Assembly (NCBI RefSeq): GCF_022814865.1
Contig: NZ_JAKVRD010000002.1
Span: forward strand, 1-64,000
Source of the DNA: Shimia aestuarii
Lineage (GTDB): Bacteria; Pseudomonadota; Alphaproteobacteria; Rhodobacterales; Rhodobacteraceae
Direction: 5' to 3'
DNA: 64,000 nt
The notes beneath the pieces were generated by a model that made no database searches, was not told the DNA's origin, and saw nothing but the letters and a program-made list of their open reading frames with translations. Below, piece by piece: positions 44,358 through 53,189 of this stretch (its first letter is position 1; every line of letters begins with the position of its first letter). A program made the translations under genes and the position numbers.

Positions 44358-44631
44358 CGGCCTTGTCCTTCAAGCTTTGGAAGATCGACTCGGCAAGGCC
44401 GATCCCGCCCGCATCGACAATCGCGTGTGCTTGGGTTTCGATCAGAAGGGATGCGAATTGGTCCTCGCCAGCCCCTCCGCCAAAGCTCTCTCGTGGTTTT
44501 CCGAGGCCGGCGTGTTTGAGCATTTCTGCAAGAAAGCTCGCCTCAAGATCCTGCGCGACCTCCTTAAGGCGCGATGTGGTTTGCGTTTGGGAGGTTGGCG
44601 GTGGCGTGATCGGCAAGACCGGGTCCGTCAT
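44350..44631 (-). CDS. flgJ: Flagellar rod-binding protein, FlgJ N-terminal type
   Basis: A 93-residue protein with the rod-binding domain: LKEVAQDLEASFLAEMLKHA then GLGKPRESFGGGAGEDQFAS and GGIGLAESIFQSL. Alphaproteobacterial FlgJ proteins lack the muramidase half, so this short length is normal. It caps the growing rod in the periplasm. First gene of a two-gene minus-strand unit with flgN. Confidence 0.85.
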   Translation of the reverse strand: MTDPVLPITPPPTSQTQTTSRLKEVAQDLEASFLAEMLKHAGLGKPRESFGGGAGEDQFASLLIETQAHAIVDAGGIGLAESIFQSLKDKADA

Positions 44632-44742
44632 ATCAATATCTCCAAGTTGAAGCGGTTTTCTTGATTTTGACGATCAGCGGTAAAGAAGTGGTAACCCTGT
44701 TGGCGTTCTTATCGGCGTACTGCACCTGTCGCCGGAGGCCCC

Positions 44743-46245
44743 ATGCTGCCTGAACTCTCTCAAGAAACCATACTCCACCATTCCATCGTGCTGCCGCCCA
44801 GGACAGGGGCGATGAGGCATGAGGGGAGGATAGATTTCGTCTCTATTCTTGCGGAACTCGACTTGAAAGTGAGTGATGTGGCAGAGGATGGCACGCAGGA
44901 GAATACAATTGCCGCCGTGCCGAAAGAGGAGCCAACCAGCGCGGTCGAAGACGTCGAAGGCGAAGAATGGCTTCTCGATGACCTCGAAGCGATGACCAAG
45001 GCCGACGAGGCAGAGGAGTCTCATTCTAAGTCACCAGAGGTCGTCCGATCGCTTCAAGATAAGGACGCTCCTAGTTGGACGGAGGCGGCGAAAGAGGGCT
45101 TGGATCCACCCCAAACCGCGGCAGAGCCTGAGTTCGTTCCGTTGCAAAGGGGTTCAGATGCGCAAGCAGAAGTACGTGTCGATCGGCCAGAGACATCTAC
45201 GTCGAGTCTGCCAGAGCAGCGCGCGTTGGGATCGAGCCAGATCTCTGTCCCGCTGAGTGTCGATACGTCGAAGAGCGCGGCTGTGTCGAAAGAGAGTCTC
45301 GTCGCAGCCCAAAGCGCGGATCACTCCAACCGATCCGTAGCAGTCAGACCCGCCTCAATCGAAGGGGGTCTCCTTCAAGCGGCACCAGCTGCGTCAGGAG
45401 ACCCTTCGAATCCGACCGCAAGGGATTTTCAAACGAACACCACCCCTCTCCGCGATCCACCTGCGCCAGAGAGGCTGGCGGAGAGCCAAGCCCGAGAGGG
45501 GCATCCGACCCGAAAGATCCCCATTGCGCCCGAGACAAGAGAAGGCACGCCGCAGGAGTCGCGCCGTTCGCCCCACGCCGAACCAAATCGTGTCGACCCA
45601 CCCCTGTTTCTTAGTGCGCGACGTGAGGTGGCCCCAACAACCACCTCTCAGGGGACCACGCCCATGCAATCGACGCCTGCTGCGATCGCGCCCGGACCTC
45701 TGGCAAAGGCAGAATCGCGCCTGACCTTGCGAGATGGAGGATCTGAATTCTTCGTAGAGGAAGCGGCGCCTATCGCGGACCGGTCTGCAGTGACAGGAAG
45801 AGATATGTTTCAGTCCGTTCGGGGCGCCGTTCTCGGGCCCCATGCAGAACACCCACAGGCTCTGAGCGTGGTTCGGCAGGTTTCGGAAGCAATTCGGCTC
45901 ACACCCGGAAACGGCATTGATATCGCACTTCGTCCTGAAGAGCTTGGTTCTGTTCGGCTAAGCCTTTCTGGGCAGGAGGGTCAGATGAGTGTCGTTGTTC
46001 AGGCGGAACGGCCAGAGACGCTTGACCTCATGCGGCGCCATATCGACAGCCTGTCTCAGGAATTTCGTGCGATTGGCTACGGGGATGTCTCGTTCTCGTT
46101 CCAGTCTGGCGGAGACTCGGCGCGTGATGAGCAAGATGGAGAGCCCGGGACAGTCGCGGTGATCGAAGAAATGCCGTCTGACGACACACGGCGAGAGGCG
46201 TCGGGCAGCATTGCGAAGCGCTCGGGCCTCGATATGCGCATCTAG
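44743..46245 (+). CDS. fliK: Flagellar hook-length control protein FliK
   Basis: A 500-residue protein, mostly a long low-complexity Ser/Pro/Glu/Arg-rich region (about 90-370) and a folded C-terminal Flg_hook domain (about 385-470: GNGIDIALRPEELGSVRLSL, VVVQAERPETLDLMRRHIDS). This layout is typical of FliK, which measures hook length and switches export specificity. GGAGG lies before the ATG at 44743. It is followed nine bases later by flgD. Confidence 0.88.
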   Translation: MLPELSQETILHHSIVLPPRTGAMRHEGRIDFVSILAELDLKVSDVAEDGTQENTIAAVPKEEPTSAVEDVEGEEWLLDDLEAMTKADEAEESHSKSPEVVRSLQDKDAPSWTEAAKEGLDPPQTAAEPEFVPLQRGSDAQAEVRVDRPETSTSSLPEQRALGSSQISVPLSVDTSKSAAVSKESLVAAQSADHSNRSVAVRPASIEGGLLQAAPAASGDPSNPTARDFQTNTTPLRDPPAPERLAESQAREGHPTRKIPIAPETREGTPQESRRSPHAEPNRVDPPLFLSARREVAPTTTSQGTTPMQSTPAAIAPGPLAKAESRLTLRDGGSEFFVEEAAPIADRSAVTGRDMFQSVRGAVLGPHAEHPQALSVVRQVSEAIRLTPGNGIDIALRPEELGSVRLSLSGQEGQMSVVVQAERPETLDLMRRHIDSLSQEFRAIGYGDVSFSFQSGGDSARDEQDGEPGTVAVIEEMPSDDTRREASGSIAKRSGLDMRI

Positions 46246-46253
46246 GAGGGATC

Positions 46254-46919
46254 ATGGAAGCAGTTACGACACAGGCTCAGGCGGCATTGGGCACGCGCGG
46301 CGAGCGAACCTCGTCCGCAATGGCCGAGGGCTCTTCGGATTATGAGACCTTTCTCAAGATGTTGACGGTCCAGATGCAGAACCAAGACCCTCTAAACCCG
46401 GTCGAAGCCTCGGACTTCGCGGCGCAGCTCGCGGCGTTCTCGAGCGTAGAGCAACAGGTCTTGACCAATGATCTATTGGCTTCGATCAAAACCCGCTTGG
46501 CGACGTCGGACTTTGCGGCGCTGGCGGATTGGGTCGGCATGGATGTGCGCAGCTTGGGCGCTGCGTATTTCGACGGAAACTCAATCGAGACAAGTGGGCA
46601 GATAGACACGACGGCGGAGAAAACCGATCTGGTGGTGCGCGATGTAAATGGTCTCGAGATCTATCGCGCGCCCGTTGCGGATTCGGATGGCGGTATCACA
46701 TGGATGGGCGAGACGACGGCGGGCCAACGCGCGCCCAATGGCCTTTATTCTCTCTCGCTTGAAGGGTTTTCCTCCGGCGAGAGCCTTGGAGAAATCCCGC
46801 TTGAGACCTATGGGCGGGTACGCGAGGCGCGGATGGGGAGCGATGGGCTGAACCTTGTCCTTGAAGGCGGGCAAACTGTTGCCGCCGACGATGTGACGGC
46901 GCTGCGAGCGCCTGTCTGA
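46254..46919 (+). CDS. flgD: Flagellar hook-capping protein FlgD
   Basis: A 221-residue protein. N-terminal FLKMLTVQMQNQDPLNPVEA then SDFAAQLAAFSSVEQQ is the FlgD signature; the C-terminal part forms a FlgD Ig/Tudor-like domain (TDLVVRDVNGLEIYRAPVAD, AQRAPNGLYSLSLEG-like). It caps the growing hook. No flgE follows; the next gene is a convergent oxidoreductase, so this flagellar block is incomplete within the window. Confidence 0.92.
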   Translation: MEAVTTQAQAALGTRGERTSSAMAEGSSDYETFLKMLTVQMQNQDPLNPVEASDFAAQLAAFSSVEQQVLTNDLLASIKTRLATSDFAALADWVGMDVRSLGAAYFDGNSIETSGQIDTTAEKTDLVVRDVNGLEIYRAPVADSDGGITWMGETTAGQRAPNGLYSLSLEGFSSGESLGEIPLETYGRVREARMGSDGLNLVLEGGQTVAADDVTALRAPV

Positions 46920-46932
46920 ACTTTGGTTGTGA

Positions 46933-48258
46933 CTACAGGTCGCTCAAACCATAGGCGAGATAGGCCGGCCAGAGTGCGAGCCGTCGAAAGCGCCCGCCGG
47001 GAAACCGGCCTGGCGGGGCCGTAAGAGCCTTTGGACGGCGCAATTGTCTCTGTTCGAGTATCTGTTCGGCCAGAAGCGCGCCGCAATAGCTTGCCATTGC
47101 GACACCGTTGCCATGATAGGCGAAGCTGGCAAACAACCCCTCATGCCCGGGCACGGGGCCGGCGAAGGGCGTCAGATTGCGCGCGAAACACACGAACCCG
47201 GACCAGTAGTATGGCGTTTCAACGTGACTCCAAGCCGGAAACATCTGCTCAAAATCACGTCTGATCAAACGTCGCACGGCCTGATCCGCGCGATGCGTCG
47301 TTCGCAAACCGCCTCGCATGCCGAAAAGGAAACGTCCATCTGGCATAAGACGGAAATAGTGCAGGAGGGCGCGGGTGTCATAGGCCATCTGCACCGAGGT
47401 CCATCCCTGAGCTTCTTGCTCTTCTGAGGAAAGCGGCCGGGTCACAATCACGCTCGACTGCGCGGGCATGTAGCGATTGGCAAGCCAATTTGGAACGGTT
47501 TCGCGGCCATACCCGTTGGTGGCGATGATAACCTGCTTTGCGGAGACCGTTGCCTGCGCGGTCTTGAGCCGGAATGCCCCTGATTGACCTGAGATTCGTG
47601 TCACCGAAGTCTGGCCATGGATCCTCGCGCCTGCTCTTTGTGCCGCACGTGCGAGGCCAAGCGCGTATTTCTTTGGGTTGAGGGCAAACCCAATCGGGAT
47701 CGTGAGACCACCGTGAAAATCGCCGTTCATGCCTTGGCGCACAAGGTCGTCGCGTGAGAGAAGTTCGGGCATGACCCCATAAAGATCAGAGGTCCCCTTG
47801 GCCTTCTTCTCAAGCGAAAGCAGGTCGCGCTTGCGGTGGGCAAGAAGGGTTTCACCCCTAGAGTGGGTATCAGCGTCGATCTCGTGCGTTCCCAAGATAT
47901 TTTCGACACACGAAACCGCATCACGTTCGGCGAGGAAATAGTCCTGTGCCGCTTTCTGACCTATCCGCTTTGCAAGGGTGGCGGGTTCTATATGGCTCCC
48001 ACCAAGACAGCAGAACCCTCCATTGCGCCCCGATGCGCCCCAGCTTGGCTGTTGTTCGTCCAGAAGAACGACATCGCGCCCGGCCTCGGCAAGGTGCAGG
48101 GCTGCAGACAAACCCGTATAGCCGCCGCCGATGATCGCCACATCCGCCGATACATCGCTGGTCAGCATAGGATAGGACACGGCATCGACCGTTTCATTCC
48201 AGAAACATGTCTCAACCGGTCCATCACCATAGACAAAGGGGTCGCAGATCCGTGTCAT
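46933..48258 (-). CDS. FAD-dependent oxidoreductase, gamma-glutamylputrescine oxidase-like
   Basis: A 441-residue DAO-family flavoenzyme. FAD-binding VAIIGGGYTGLSAALHLAEA near residue 40, VVLLDEQQPSWGASGRNGGF, and a C-terminal LTPFAGPVPGHEGLFASFAY with HGNGVAMASYCGALLAEQI. This pattern is that of PuuB/OrdL enzymes oxidising gamma-glutamylated putrescine and related amines. It is last in the potFGHI operon (ATGA overlap with the permease at 48255-48258), which supports a polyamine substrate. Confidence 0.85.
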   Translation of the reverse strand: MTRICDPFVYGDGPVETCFWNETVDAVSYPMLTSDVSADVAIIGGGYTGLSAALHLAEAGRDVVLLDEQQPSWGASGRNGGFCCLGGSHIEPATLAKRIGQKAAQDYFLAERDAVSCVENILGTHEIDADTHSRGETLLAHRKRDLLSLEKKAKGTSDLYGVMPELLSRDDLVRQGMNGDFHGGLTIPIGFALNPKKYALGLARAAQRAGARIHGQTSVTRISGQSGAFRLKTAQATVSAKQVIIATNGYGRETVPNWLANRYMPAQSSVIVTRPLSSEEQEAQGWTSVQMAYDTRALLHYFRLMPDGRFLFGMRGGLRTTHRADQAVRRLIRRDFEQMFPAWSHVETPYYWSGFVCFARNLTPFAGPVPGHEGLFASFAYHGNGVAMASYCGALLAEQILEQRQLRRPKALTAPPGRFPGGRFRRLALWPAYLAYGLSDL

Positions 48259-49079
48259 CCGGCCGAAAGTCGCTCTGCCGCGCGTTCCTCACGTTGTTGC
48301 CGCGCAACCTTGCTCTTTGAGATGAGCGAGGCCGAGATGACGCCGATGGTCACAATACCGATCATGATCGTGGACAGGGCGTTGATCTCGGGGCTGACAC
48401 CAAGGCGGACAGAAGACCAGATCTTCATTGGCAATGTCGTGGCCGATGGCCCGGATGTGAACGATGCGATGACGAGATCGTCGAGCGACAGTGTAAAGGC
48501 AAGCAGCCAACCGGAGATCACAGCGGGTGCGATGATCGGCAGTGTGACGAGATGAAAGGCCTGAAACGGCGAACAACCAAGGTCGAGCGCCGCTTCTTCG
48601 AGGGAATTGTCAAAGCTCACGAGGCGCGACGATACAACGACCGAGACATAGCACATCGAGAACGTCGTATGCGCGAGAACGATGGTCAGAACCCCTCGAT
48701 CAAGGCCGATCCCGATGAAAAGCAGGAGCAGAGAGAGGCCTGTGATGACTTCGGGCATGACGAGCGGTGCATAGACCATCCCCGAAAACAGGGTGCGCCC
48801 AAAGAACCGTCCGGCGCGGACCATGACAATCGCCGCCATCGTGCCGAGCACCGTGGCGATGGTTGAGCTCAGGACCGCGACCTTGATAGTGACCCAAGCG
48901 GCATCAAGGAACGCTTCGTTCTGAAGCAGTTCACCATACCATTTGGTCGAGAACCCAGCCCAGACCGTCACAAGTTTCGACGCGTTGAAGCTATAGATGA
49001 TGAGTATCACCATCGGCAGGTAGAGGAAGGCAAAGCCAAGCGTAAGCGAGGTTGCGTTGAACCAGCTGAAACGTCTCAT
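48255..49079 (-). CDS. potI: Putrescine ABC transporter permease PotI
   Basis: A 274-residue permease from the ATG at 49079 (MRRFSWFNATSLTLGFAFLY), which overlaps the potH stop as ATGA; a longer 34-residue extension is rejected. About six membrane segments with the EAA loop SLEEAALDLGCSPFQAFHLV near residue 190. Second permease of the importer. Confidence 0.9.
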   Translation of the reverse strand: MRRFSWFNATSLTLGFAFLYLPMVILIIYSFNASKLVTVWAGFSTKWYGELLQNEAFLDAAWVTIKVAVLSSTIATVLGTMAAIVMVRAGRFFGRTLFSGMVYAPLVMPEVITGLSLLLLFIGIGLDRGVLTIVLAHTTFSMCYVSVVVSSRLVSFDNSLEEAALDLGCSPFQAFHLVTLPIIAPAVISGWLLAFTLSLDDLVIASFTSGPSATTLPMKIWSSVRLGVSPEINALSTIMIGIVTIGVISASLISKSKVARQQREERAAERLSAG

Positions 49080-49966
49080 CCTTCGGCCTCCCTCTGTTTC
49101 TGTTCGTTGCGTTGGAACAAGATGATCGGGATCACGAGGATCAAAAGCAGGATCACCGCCACCGCCGAGGCCACTGGCCAATCGCGATTAGAGAAGAACT
49201 CTTCCCAGAGCACCTTGCCGATCATCAGGGTTTGCGACCCGCCGAGAAGCGAGGGGATGACGAATTCGCCGATCGTCGGGATGAAGACGAGGAAACAGCC
49301 CGCAATTATCCCTTGTTTCGAAAGTGGTATCGTCACCAACCAGAAGGCGGAAAAGCGCGAACAACCAAGGTCTTCGGCGGCCTCGAGAAGGCTCGCGTCG
49401 AGCTTTTCAAGGGCCGAGTAGATCGGCAGGATCATGAACGGCAGATAGGTATAGACGATGCCGATATAGACCGCTGCGTTGGTGTTCAGGATGATGAGCG
49501 GCTCGGAAATGAGACCAAGGGACATCAGAAGCTGATTGAGATAGCCCTCCTGGCTGAGGATGCCCATCCATGAATAGACGCGGATCAGGAACGAGGTCCA
49601 GAACGGCAGGATCACGAGCATGAGCAGCGTCGGACGCCATTCATCCGGCGCTTTCGCCATGCCATAGGCAATCGGGTAGCCGACGAGCAATGTCAGAAAG
49701 GTAGAGATAGCCGCGATCTTGAGGCTCGAGAGGTAGGCTTTCCAGTAGAGATCGTCTTCGGTCAGGAAGATGAAGTTCTCAAAATCAAGCCCGGAGAGGA
49801 ACTCCTTGAACCCTGCCCAGCCTGCCGAGACATCAAGGGTTGGCACATAGGGGGGGATCGCAAGCCACGCATCCGAAAGCGCGATCTTCAGCACAATAAT
49901 GAAGGGCACGAGGAAAAGCGCCAGCAACCAGAGATAAGGCACCGCGATCAGGAAGAGACGGCGCAT
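49076..49966 (-). CDS. potH: Putrescine ABC transporter permease PotH
   Basis: A 296-residue permease from the ATG at 49966, with GGAG before it. About six membrane segments, with the EAA loop LDASLLEAAEDLGCSRFSAF near 205 and VFIPTIGEFVIPSLLGGSQT, characteristic of PotH. Its stop overlaps the next start as ATGA. Confidence 0.9.
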   Translation of the reverse strand: MRRLFLIAVPYLWLLALFLVPFIIVLKIALSDAWLAIPPYVPTLDVSAGWAGFKEFLSGLDFENFIFLTEDDLYWKAYLSSLKIAAISTFLTLLVGYPIAYGMAKAPDEWRPTLLMLVILPFWTSFLIRVYSWMGILSQEGYLNQLLMSLGLISEPLIILNTNAAVYIGIVYTYLPFMILPIYSALEKLDASLLEAAEDLGCSRFSAFWLVTIPLSKQGIIAGCFLVFIPTIGEFVIPSLLGGSQTLMIGKVLWEEFFSNRDWPVASAVAVILLLILVIPIILFQRNEQKQREAEG

Positions 49967-49967
49967 A

Positions 49968-51092
49968 TCAGTTCTCCAACAAGACACCGGCGGTGTCCGT
50001 CCAGCTTACCCAGACCTTGTCTTCCCAAGTAAAGCCCCGGCGCGAGATGCGTCGGTTGTTGGCGGTTTGGGCCTTGATGATTTGTCCATTGGGAAGCTCG
50101 ACATGGTAGGTCGAGAGGTTCCCGAGATAGGCGATATCAAGCACCTTGCCCCGGAACGCGGTCGGATTCGTGGGCTTATCATGCGTGATTGCCACCTTCT
50201 CAGGACGAATGGCGAAATGCACGGTTTGGCCCTTGTCGAAGCTCGTCTGCGGCGTGCCGATGATATCCGGCAGACCTTCGCCCCATGTGATGGCAAGCTT
50301 GTCACCGTCCTTCGCGCCAGCCTTGCCCTCGATCAGGTTCACATCGCCGATGAAGTCCGCGACGTAGGTCGAATTCGGGGTTTCATAAATCTCAGCGGGT
50401 GTGGCTACCTGTACGATCTTACCATGATCCATGACTGCGACACGGCTCGCGACGGTCATCGCTTCTTCCTGATCGTGGGTCACGATGACAAAGGTCGTGC
50501 CGGTCTTTTCCTGAATATCCATCAACTCGAACTGCGTTTCCTGACGCAGTTTCTTGTCGAGAGCGCCAAGCGGTTCATCAAGCAGCAGGAGCTTGGGTGC
50601 TTTGGCGAGCGAGCGGGCGAGGGCGACGCGCTGACGCTGACCCCCGGAAATCTGGTGCGGTTTGCGCCGTGCGAATTTCTCGAGCCGCGTCAGGCGGAGC
50701 ATTTCGCTCACGCGGGCGCCCAGTTCGTCCTTGGGCATCCCATCACGACGCAGGCCAAAGGCGATATTGTCCCAAACGGAAAGATGCGGGAAAAGCGCGT
50801 AGGATTGGAACATCATGTTCACGGCGCGTTTGTTGGGCGGTACGGGGGCCATGTCCTGACCCGAGAGGAGAATATGACCCTCGGTCGGTGTTTCGAACCC
50901 GGCGAGCATCCGCATCATCGTCGTCTTGCCGCAGCCCGAGGGACCGAGAAGAGCAAAGAACTCGCGTTCGTATATATCAATCGTGAGATCGTCGATGGCT
51001 ATGAAATCGCCAAAGCGTTTGGTGACGTTCTTAAACTGGATGATTGGTTTCTCATCCGGATCAAGCCAAGGGGCGAAGACGTCCTGAGGCAT
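49968..51092 (-). CDS. potG: Putrescine ABC transporter ATPase PotG
   Basis: A 374-residue ATPase from the ATG at 51092 (GGAG upstream; an earlier ATG at 51128 is less likely). Walker [19 protein letters not shown] near 50, signature [16 protein letters not shown] near 150, Walker B LLLLDEPLGALDKKLRQ, H-loop VTHDQEEAMTVASRV, then a TOBE domain. It follows potF after a strong hairpin. Confidence 0.92.
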   Translation of the reverse strand: MPQDVFAPWLDPDEKPIIQFKNVTKRFGDFIAIDDLTIDIYEREFFALLGPSGCGKTTMMRMLAGFETPTEGHILLSGQDMAPVPPNKRAVNMMFQSYALFPHLSVWDNIAFGLRRDGMPKDELGARVSEMLRLTRLEKFARRKPHQISGGQRQRVALARSLAKAPKLLLLDEPLGALDKKLRQETQFELMDIQEKTGTTFVIVTHDQEEAMTVASRVAVMDHGKIVQVATPAEIYETPNSTYVADFIGDVNLIEGKAGAKDGDKLAITWGEGLPDIIGTPQTSFDKGQTVHFAIRPEKVAITHDKPTNPTAFRGKVLDIAYLGNLSTYHVELPNGQIIKAQTANNRRISRRGFTWEDKVWVSWTDTAGVLLEN

Positions 51093-51114
51093 ATGGCCCA
51101 CTCCCGTAAGAAAT

Positions 51115-51143
51115 GGCCCGCGCGTCAAGCGAACGCGCGGGCC
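51115..51143 (-). other. Intercistronic hairpin after potF
   Basis: Perfect 11-bp arms GGCCCGCGCGT and ACGCGCGGGCC with a 7-base loop lie 17 bases after the potF stop, with no T-tract. Probably stabilises potF mRNA or reduces read-through into potG. Confidence 0.65.
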
Positions 51144-51159
51144 TGGTTGTTGAGAAAGA

Positions 51160-52245
51160 TCAGGTGCCGGACTTGATCTTGGTCCACATACGGGTCGCTT
51201 TACGCTGAACCTTCGGCGGGTAGCCGTCCTTGGTGTAGAGGTTCTCGACGGTTTCCTCGCTCGGATAAATCGACGGATCGCCGATCACGTCTTCCTCGAG
51301 GAACTCCTGAGAAGCGAGGTTGCCGTTCGCGTAATAAACATAGTTTGACGCGGCGGCCATGTTCTCGGCATCCATGATGAAGTTCAGGAACTTGTGCGCG
51401 CCTTCCGGGTTCGGAGCGTCAACCGGGATCGCCATTTGGTCAAACCACATCAGAGCGCCTTCCTTCGGCGCATAGTATGCGATCTCGACGCCGTTATCCG
51501 CCTCGTCTGCGCGGTCACGCGCCTGAAGGATATCGCCGGACCACCCAAAGGCCACACAGATATCACCGTTTGCCAGAGCGTTGATGTATTCCGAGCTGTG
51601 GAACTTCTGCACGTAAGGGCGCACACCCATCAGGACCGGTTCGGCCTTGGCGACCACATCCGCGTCCATCGTGTTCGGGTTCTCACCGATATATTTGAGC
51701 GCGGCGGGGATCATCTCGTCCGGAGCGTCGAGGAAATGCACGCCGCATTCGCCAAGCTTCTCCATGTTGGCCGGATCGAAGATCAGTGCGAGCGAGTCCA
51801 TCGGAGCGTCTTCGCCAAGGATCTCTTTGACCTTGCCGACGTTCACGCCAATGCCTGTCGTGCCCCACATGTAGTTGATGGAGTACTCGTTGTCGGGATC
51901 GTAGTTCGCGGTGCGGGCTTTGATTTTGTCCCACATGTTCGCTTCGTTGGGCAGCATCGAGAAGTCGAGCTTCTGGAAAGCTCCCGCAGAGATCTGGCGC
52001 GCAAGGAACGAACCGGTCGGCACCACGACGTCATAACCGGACCCGCCGGCGAGCATCTTGGTTTCGAGAACTTCGTTAGAGTCGAACACGTCATAGATCA
52101 GGTCGATGCCGGTCTCTTCTTCGAACTTGGTCAGAAGTTCTTCGTCGATGTAATCGGACCAGTTGTAGACGCGCACTTCCTCGGCGTTGGCAGCCATCGC
52201 GCCGAGAGCTACGGTGGCAGTCAATGTCAGAAGGGTGTGTTTCAT
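51160..52245 (-). CDS. potF: Putrescine-binding periplasmic protein PotF
   Basis: A 361-residue binding protein with a signal peptide (cleavage near AMAANA-EEVRVYNWSDYIDE). Family landmarks: VRVYNWSDYIDEELLTKFEE, TGIDLIYDVFDSNEVLETKM, WGTTGIGVNVGKVKEIL and VAFGWSGDILQARDRA. It delivers putrescine or related polyamines to PotGHI. First gene of the potFGHI-puuB-like operon and divergent from a GntR regulator. Confidence 0.93.
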   Translation of the reverse strand: MKHTLLTLTATVALGAMAANAEEVRVYNWSDYIDEELLTKFEEETGIDLIYDVFDSNEVLETKMLAGGSGYDVVVPTGSFLARQISAGAFQKLDFSMLPNEANMWDKIKARTANYDPDNEYSINYMWGTTGIGVNVGKVKEILGEDAPMDSLALIFDPANMEKLGECGVHFLDAPDEMIPAALKYIGENPNTMDADVVAKAEPVLMGVRPYVQKFHSSEYINALANGDICVAFGWSGDILQARDRADEADNGVEIAYYAPKEGALMWFDQMAIPVDAPNPEGAHKFLNFIMDAENMAAASNYVYYANGNLASQEFLEEDVIGDPSIYPSEETVENLYTKDGYPPKVQRKATRMWTKIKSGT

Positions 52246-52301
52246 TTTTGTCTCCCGTTGGATTGTCGGACATGTGCCCGACCGAAAATCACGAGAAAAT
52301 T

Positions 52302-52310
52302 TTTGATCAA
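52302..52310. promoter_or_regulatory. TTTGATCAA candidate GntR operator upstream of potF/gntR
   Basis: AAAATTTTTGATCAAG lies in the divergent potF-gntR gap. The same core TTTGATCA recurs at 53119-53126, just before the aminotransferase gene. Two copies flanking a GntR-family gene suggest binding sites of its product, but both are short. Confidence 0.4.
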
Positions 52311-52395
52311 GTTTGGGGCATATGGCAACATCGGATTATTCGAGAGCCGCGGAAATCTGCAAGAAACGACGGCGTGATAAGGGAGATTTGCACAA

Positions 52396-53115
52396 ATGGC
52401 AGGCGTTGGCACCCCAAGGCAGTTGGATGCCTATCCTGATGAAATTCCACAACGTATTCCCGTTCATCAGCAGGTGTATGAAGATCTGCGGACCCGCATT
52501 CTTTTTGGAGAACTCGCACCGGGACAACCGGTCACAATCCAAGGGCTTGTTGAGATTCTCGGCGCTGGAATGACCCCAGTCCGCGAGGCGATTCGCCGTC
52601 TCACGTCAGAAGGAGCCTTGGAATTTCAAGGGAATCGGCGTGTTACTGTGCCGACGCCAGACACCGCCTGCATTGAAGAATTGATCTTTGCGCGCAAAGC
52701 GCTTGAGCCGGAACTCGCGAGAAGAGCGACGAAAAAAGCCACCCCCGCCGAGATCAATGCACTCGAAGAGATCGATACGGCGCTCGACGTCGCGATCTCT
52801 CTGGGCGATGTCGGAGCATATCTGCACCTGAATTTTGAATTCCATTCAAAGCTCTACCGGATCGCCGATGCGCCAATCCTGACTTCTATCGTCGAGAGCC
52901 TCTGGCTTCGCTTCGGCCCGTCGCTGCGTGTTGTCTGTGGTCGCATGGGAACTCAGAACCTACCGGACAAGCACAAGGAAACGCTCGCAGCGTTGCGGGC
53001 AAACGATGGCGAGGCCGCGGCGATCGCCATTCGAGATGACGTTGTGCAGGGCATGGAGCAAGTCCGGGAGGTGCTCATGGAGAACGCTCAGTCGGGCGAG
53101 ATGATTGACACGTAA
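52396..53115 (+). CDS. GntR-family regulator with FCD domain
   Basis: A 239-residue regulator. N-terminal winged helix (HQQVYEDLRTRILFGELAPG, MTPVREAIRRLTSEGALEFQ) and C-terminal FCD all-helical ligand domain (about 85-225, ARKALEPELARRATKKATPA, NFEFHSKLYRIADAPILTSI). Its place between divergent potF and the aminotransferase suggests that it controls polyamine uptake and catabolism. The ligand is unknown, perhaps a gamma-glutamyl or amino-acid catabolite. Confidence 0.88.
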   Translation: MAGVGTPRQLDAYPDEIPQRIPVHQQVYEDLRTRILFGELAPGQPVTIQGLVEILGAGMTPVREAIRRLTSEGALEFQGNRRVTVPTPDTACIEELIFARKALEPELARRATKKATPAEINALEEIDTALDVAISLGDVGAYLHLNFEFHSKLYRIADAPILTSIVESLWLRFGPSLRVVCGRMGTQNLPDKHKETLAALRANDGEAAAIAIRDDVVQGMEQVREVLMENAQSGEMIDT

Positions 53116-53118
53116 AAA

Positions 53119-53127
53119 TTTGATCAT
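53119..53127. promoter_or_regulatory. TTTGATCAT candidate operator before the aminotransferase
   Basis: AAAAATTTGATCATAT follows the GntR stop and precedes the aminotransferase start by about 65 bases. It matches the core at 52302-52309, making it a possible second site for the same regulator. Confidence 0.4.
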
Positions 53128-53189
53128 ATTCTGCGTGTAGCTTTGCCGATGCCGCTGATCGGCTCCTTCCTATCTCAAGAGGCACGCTT

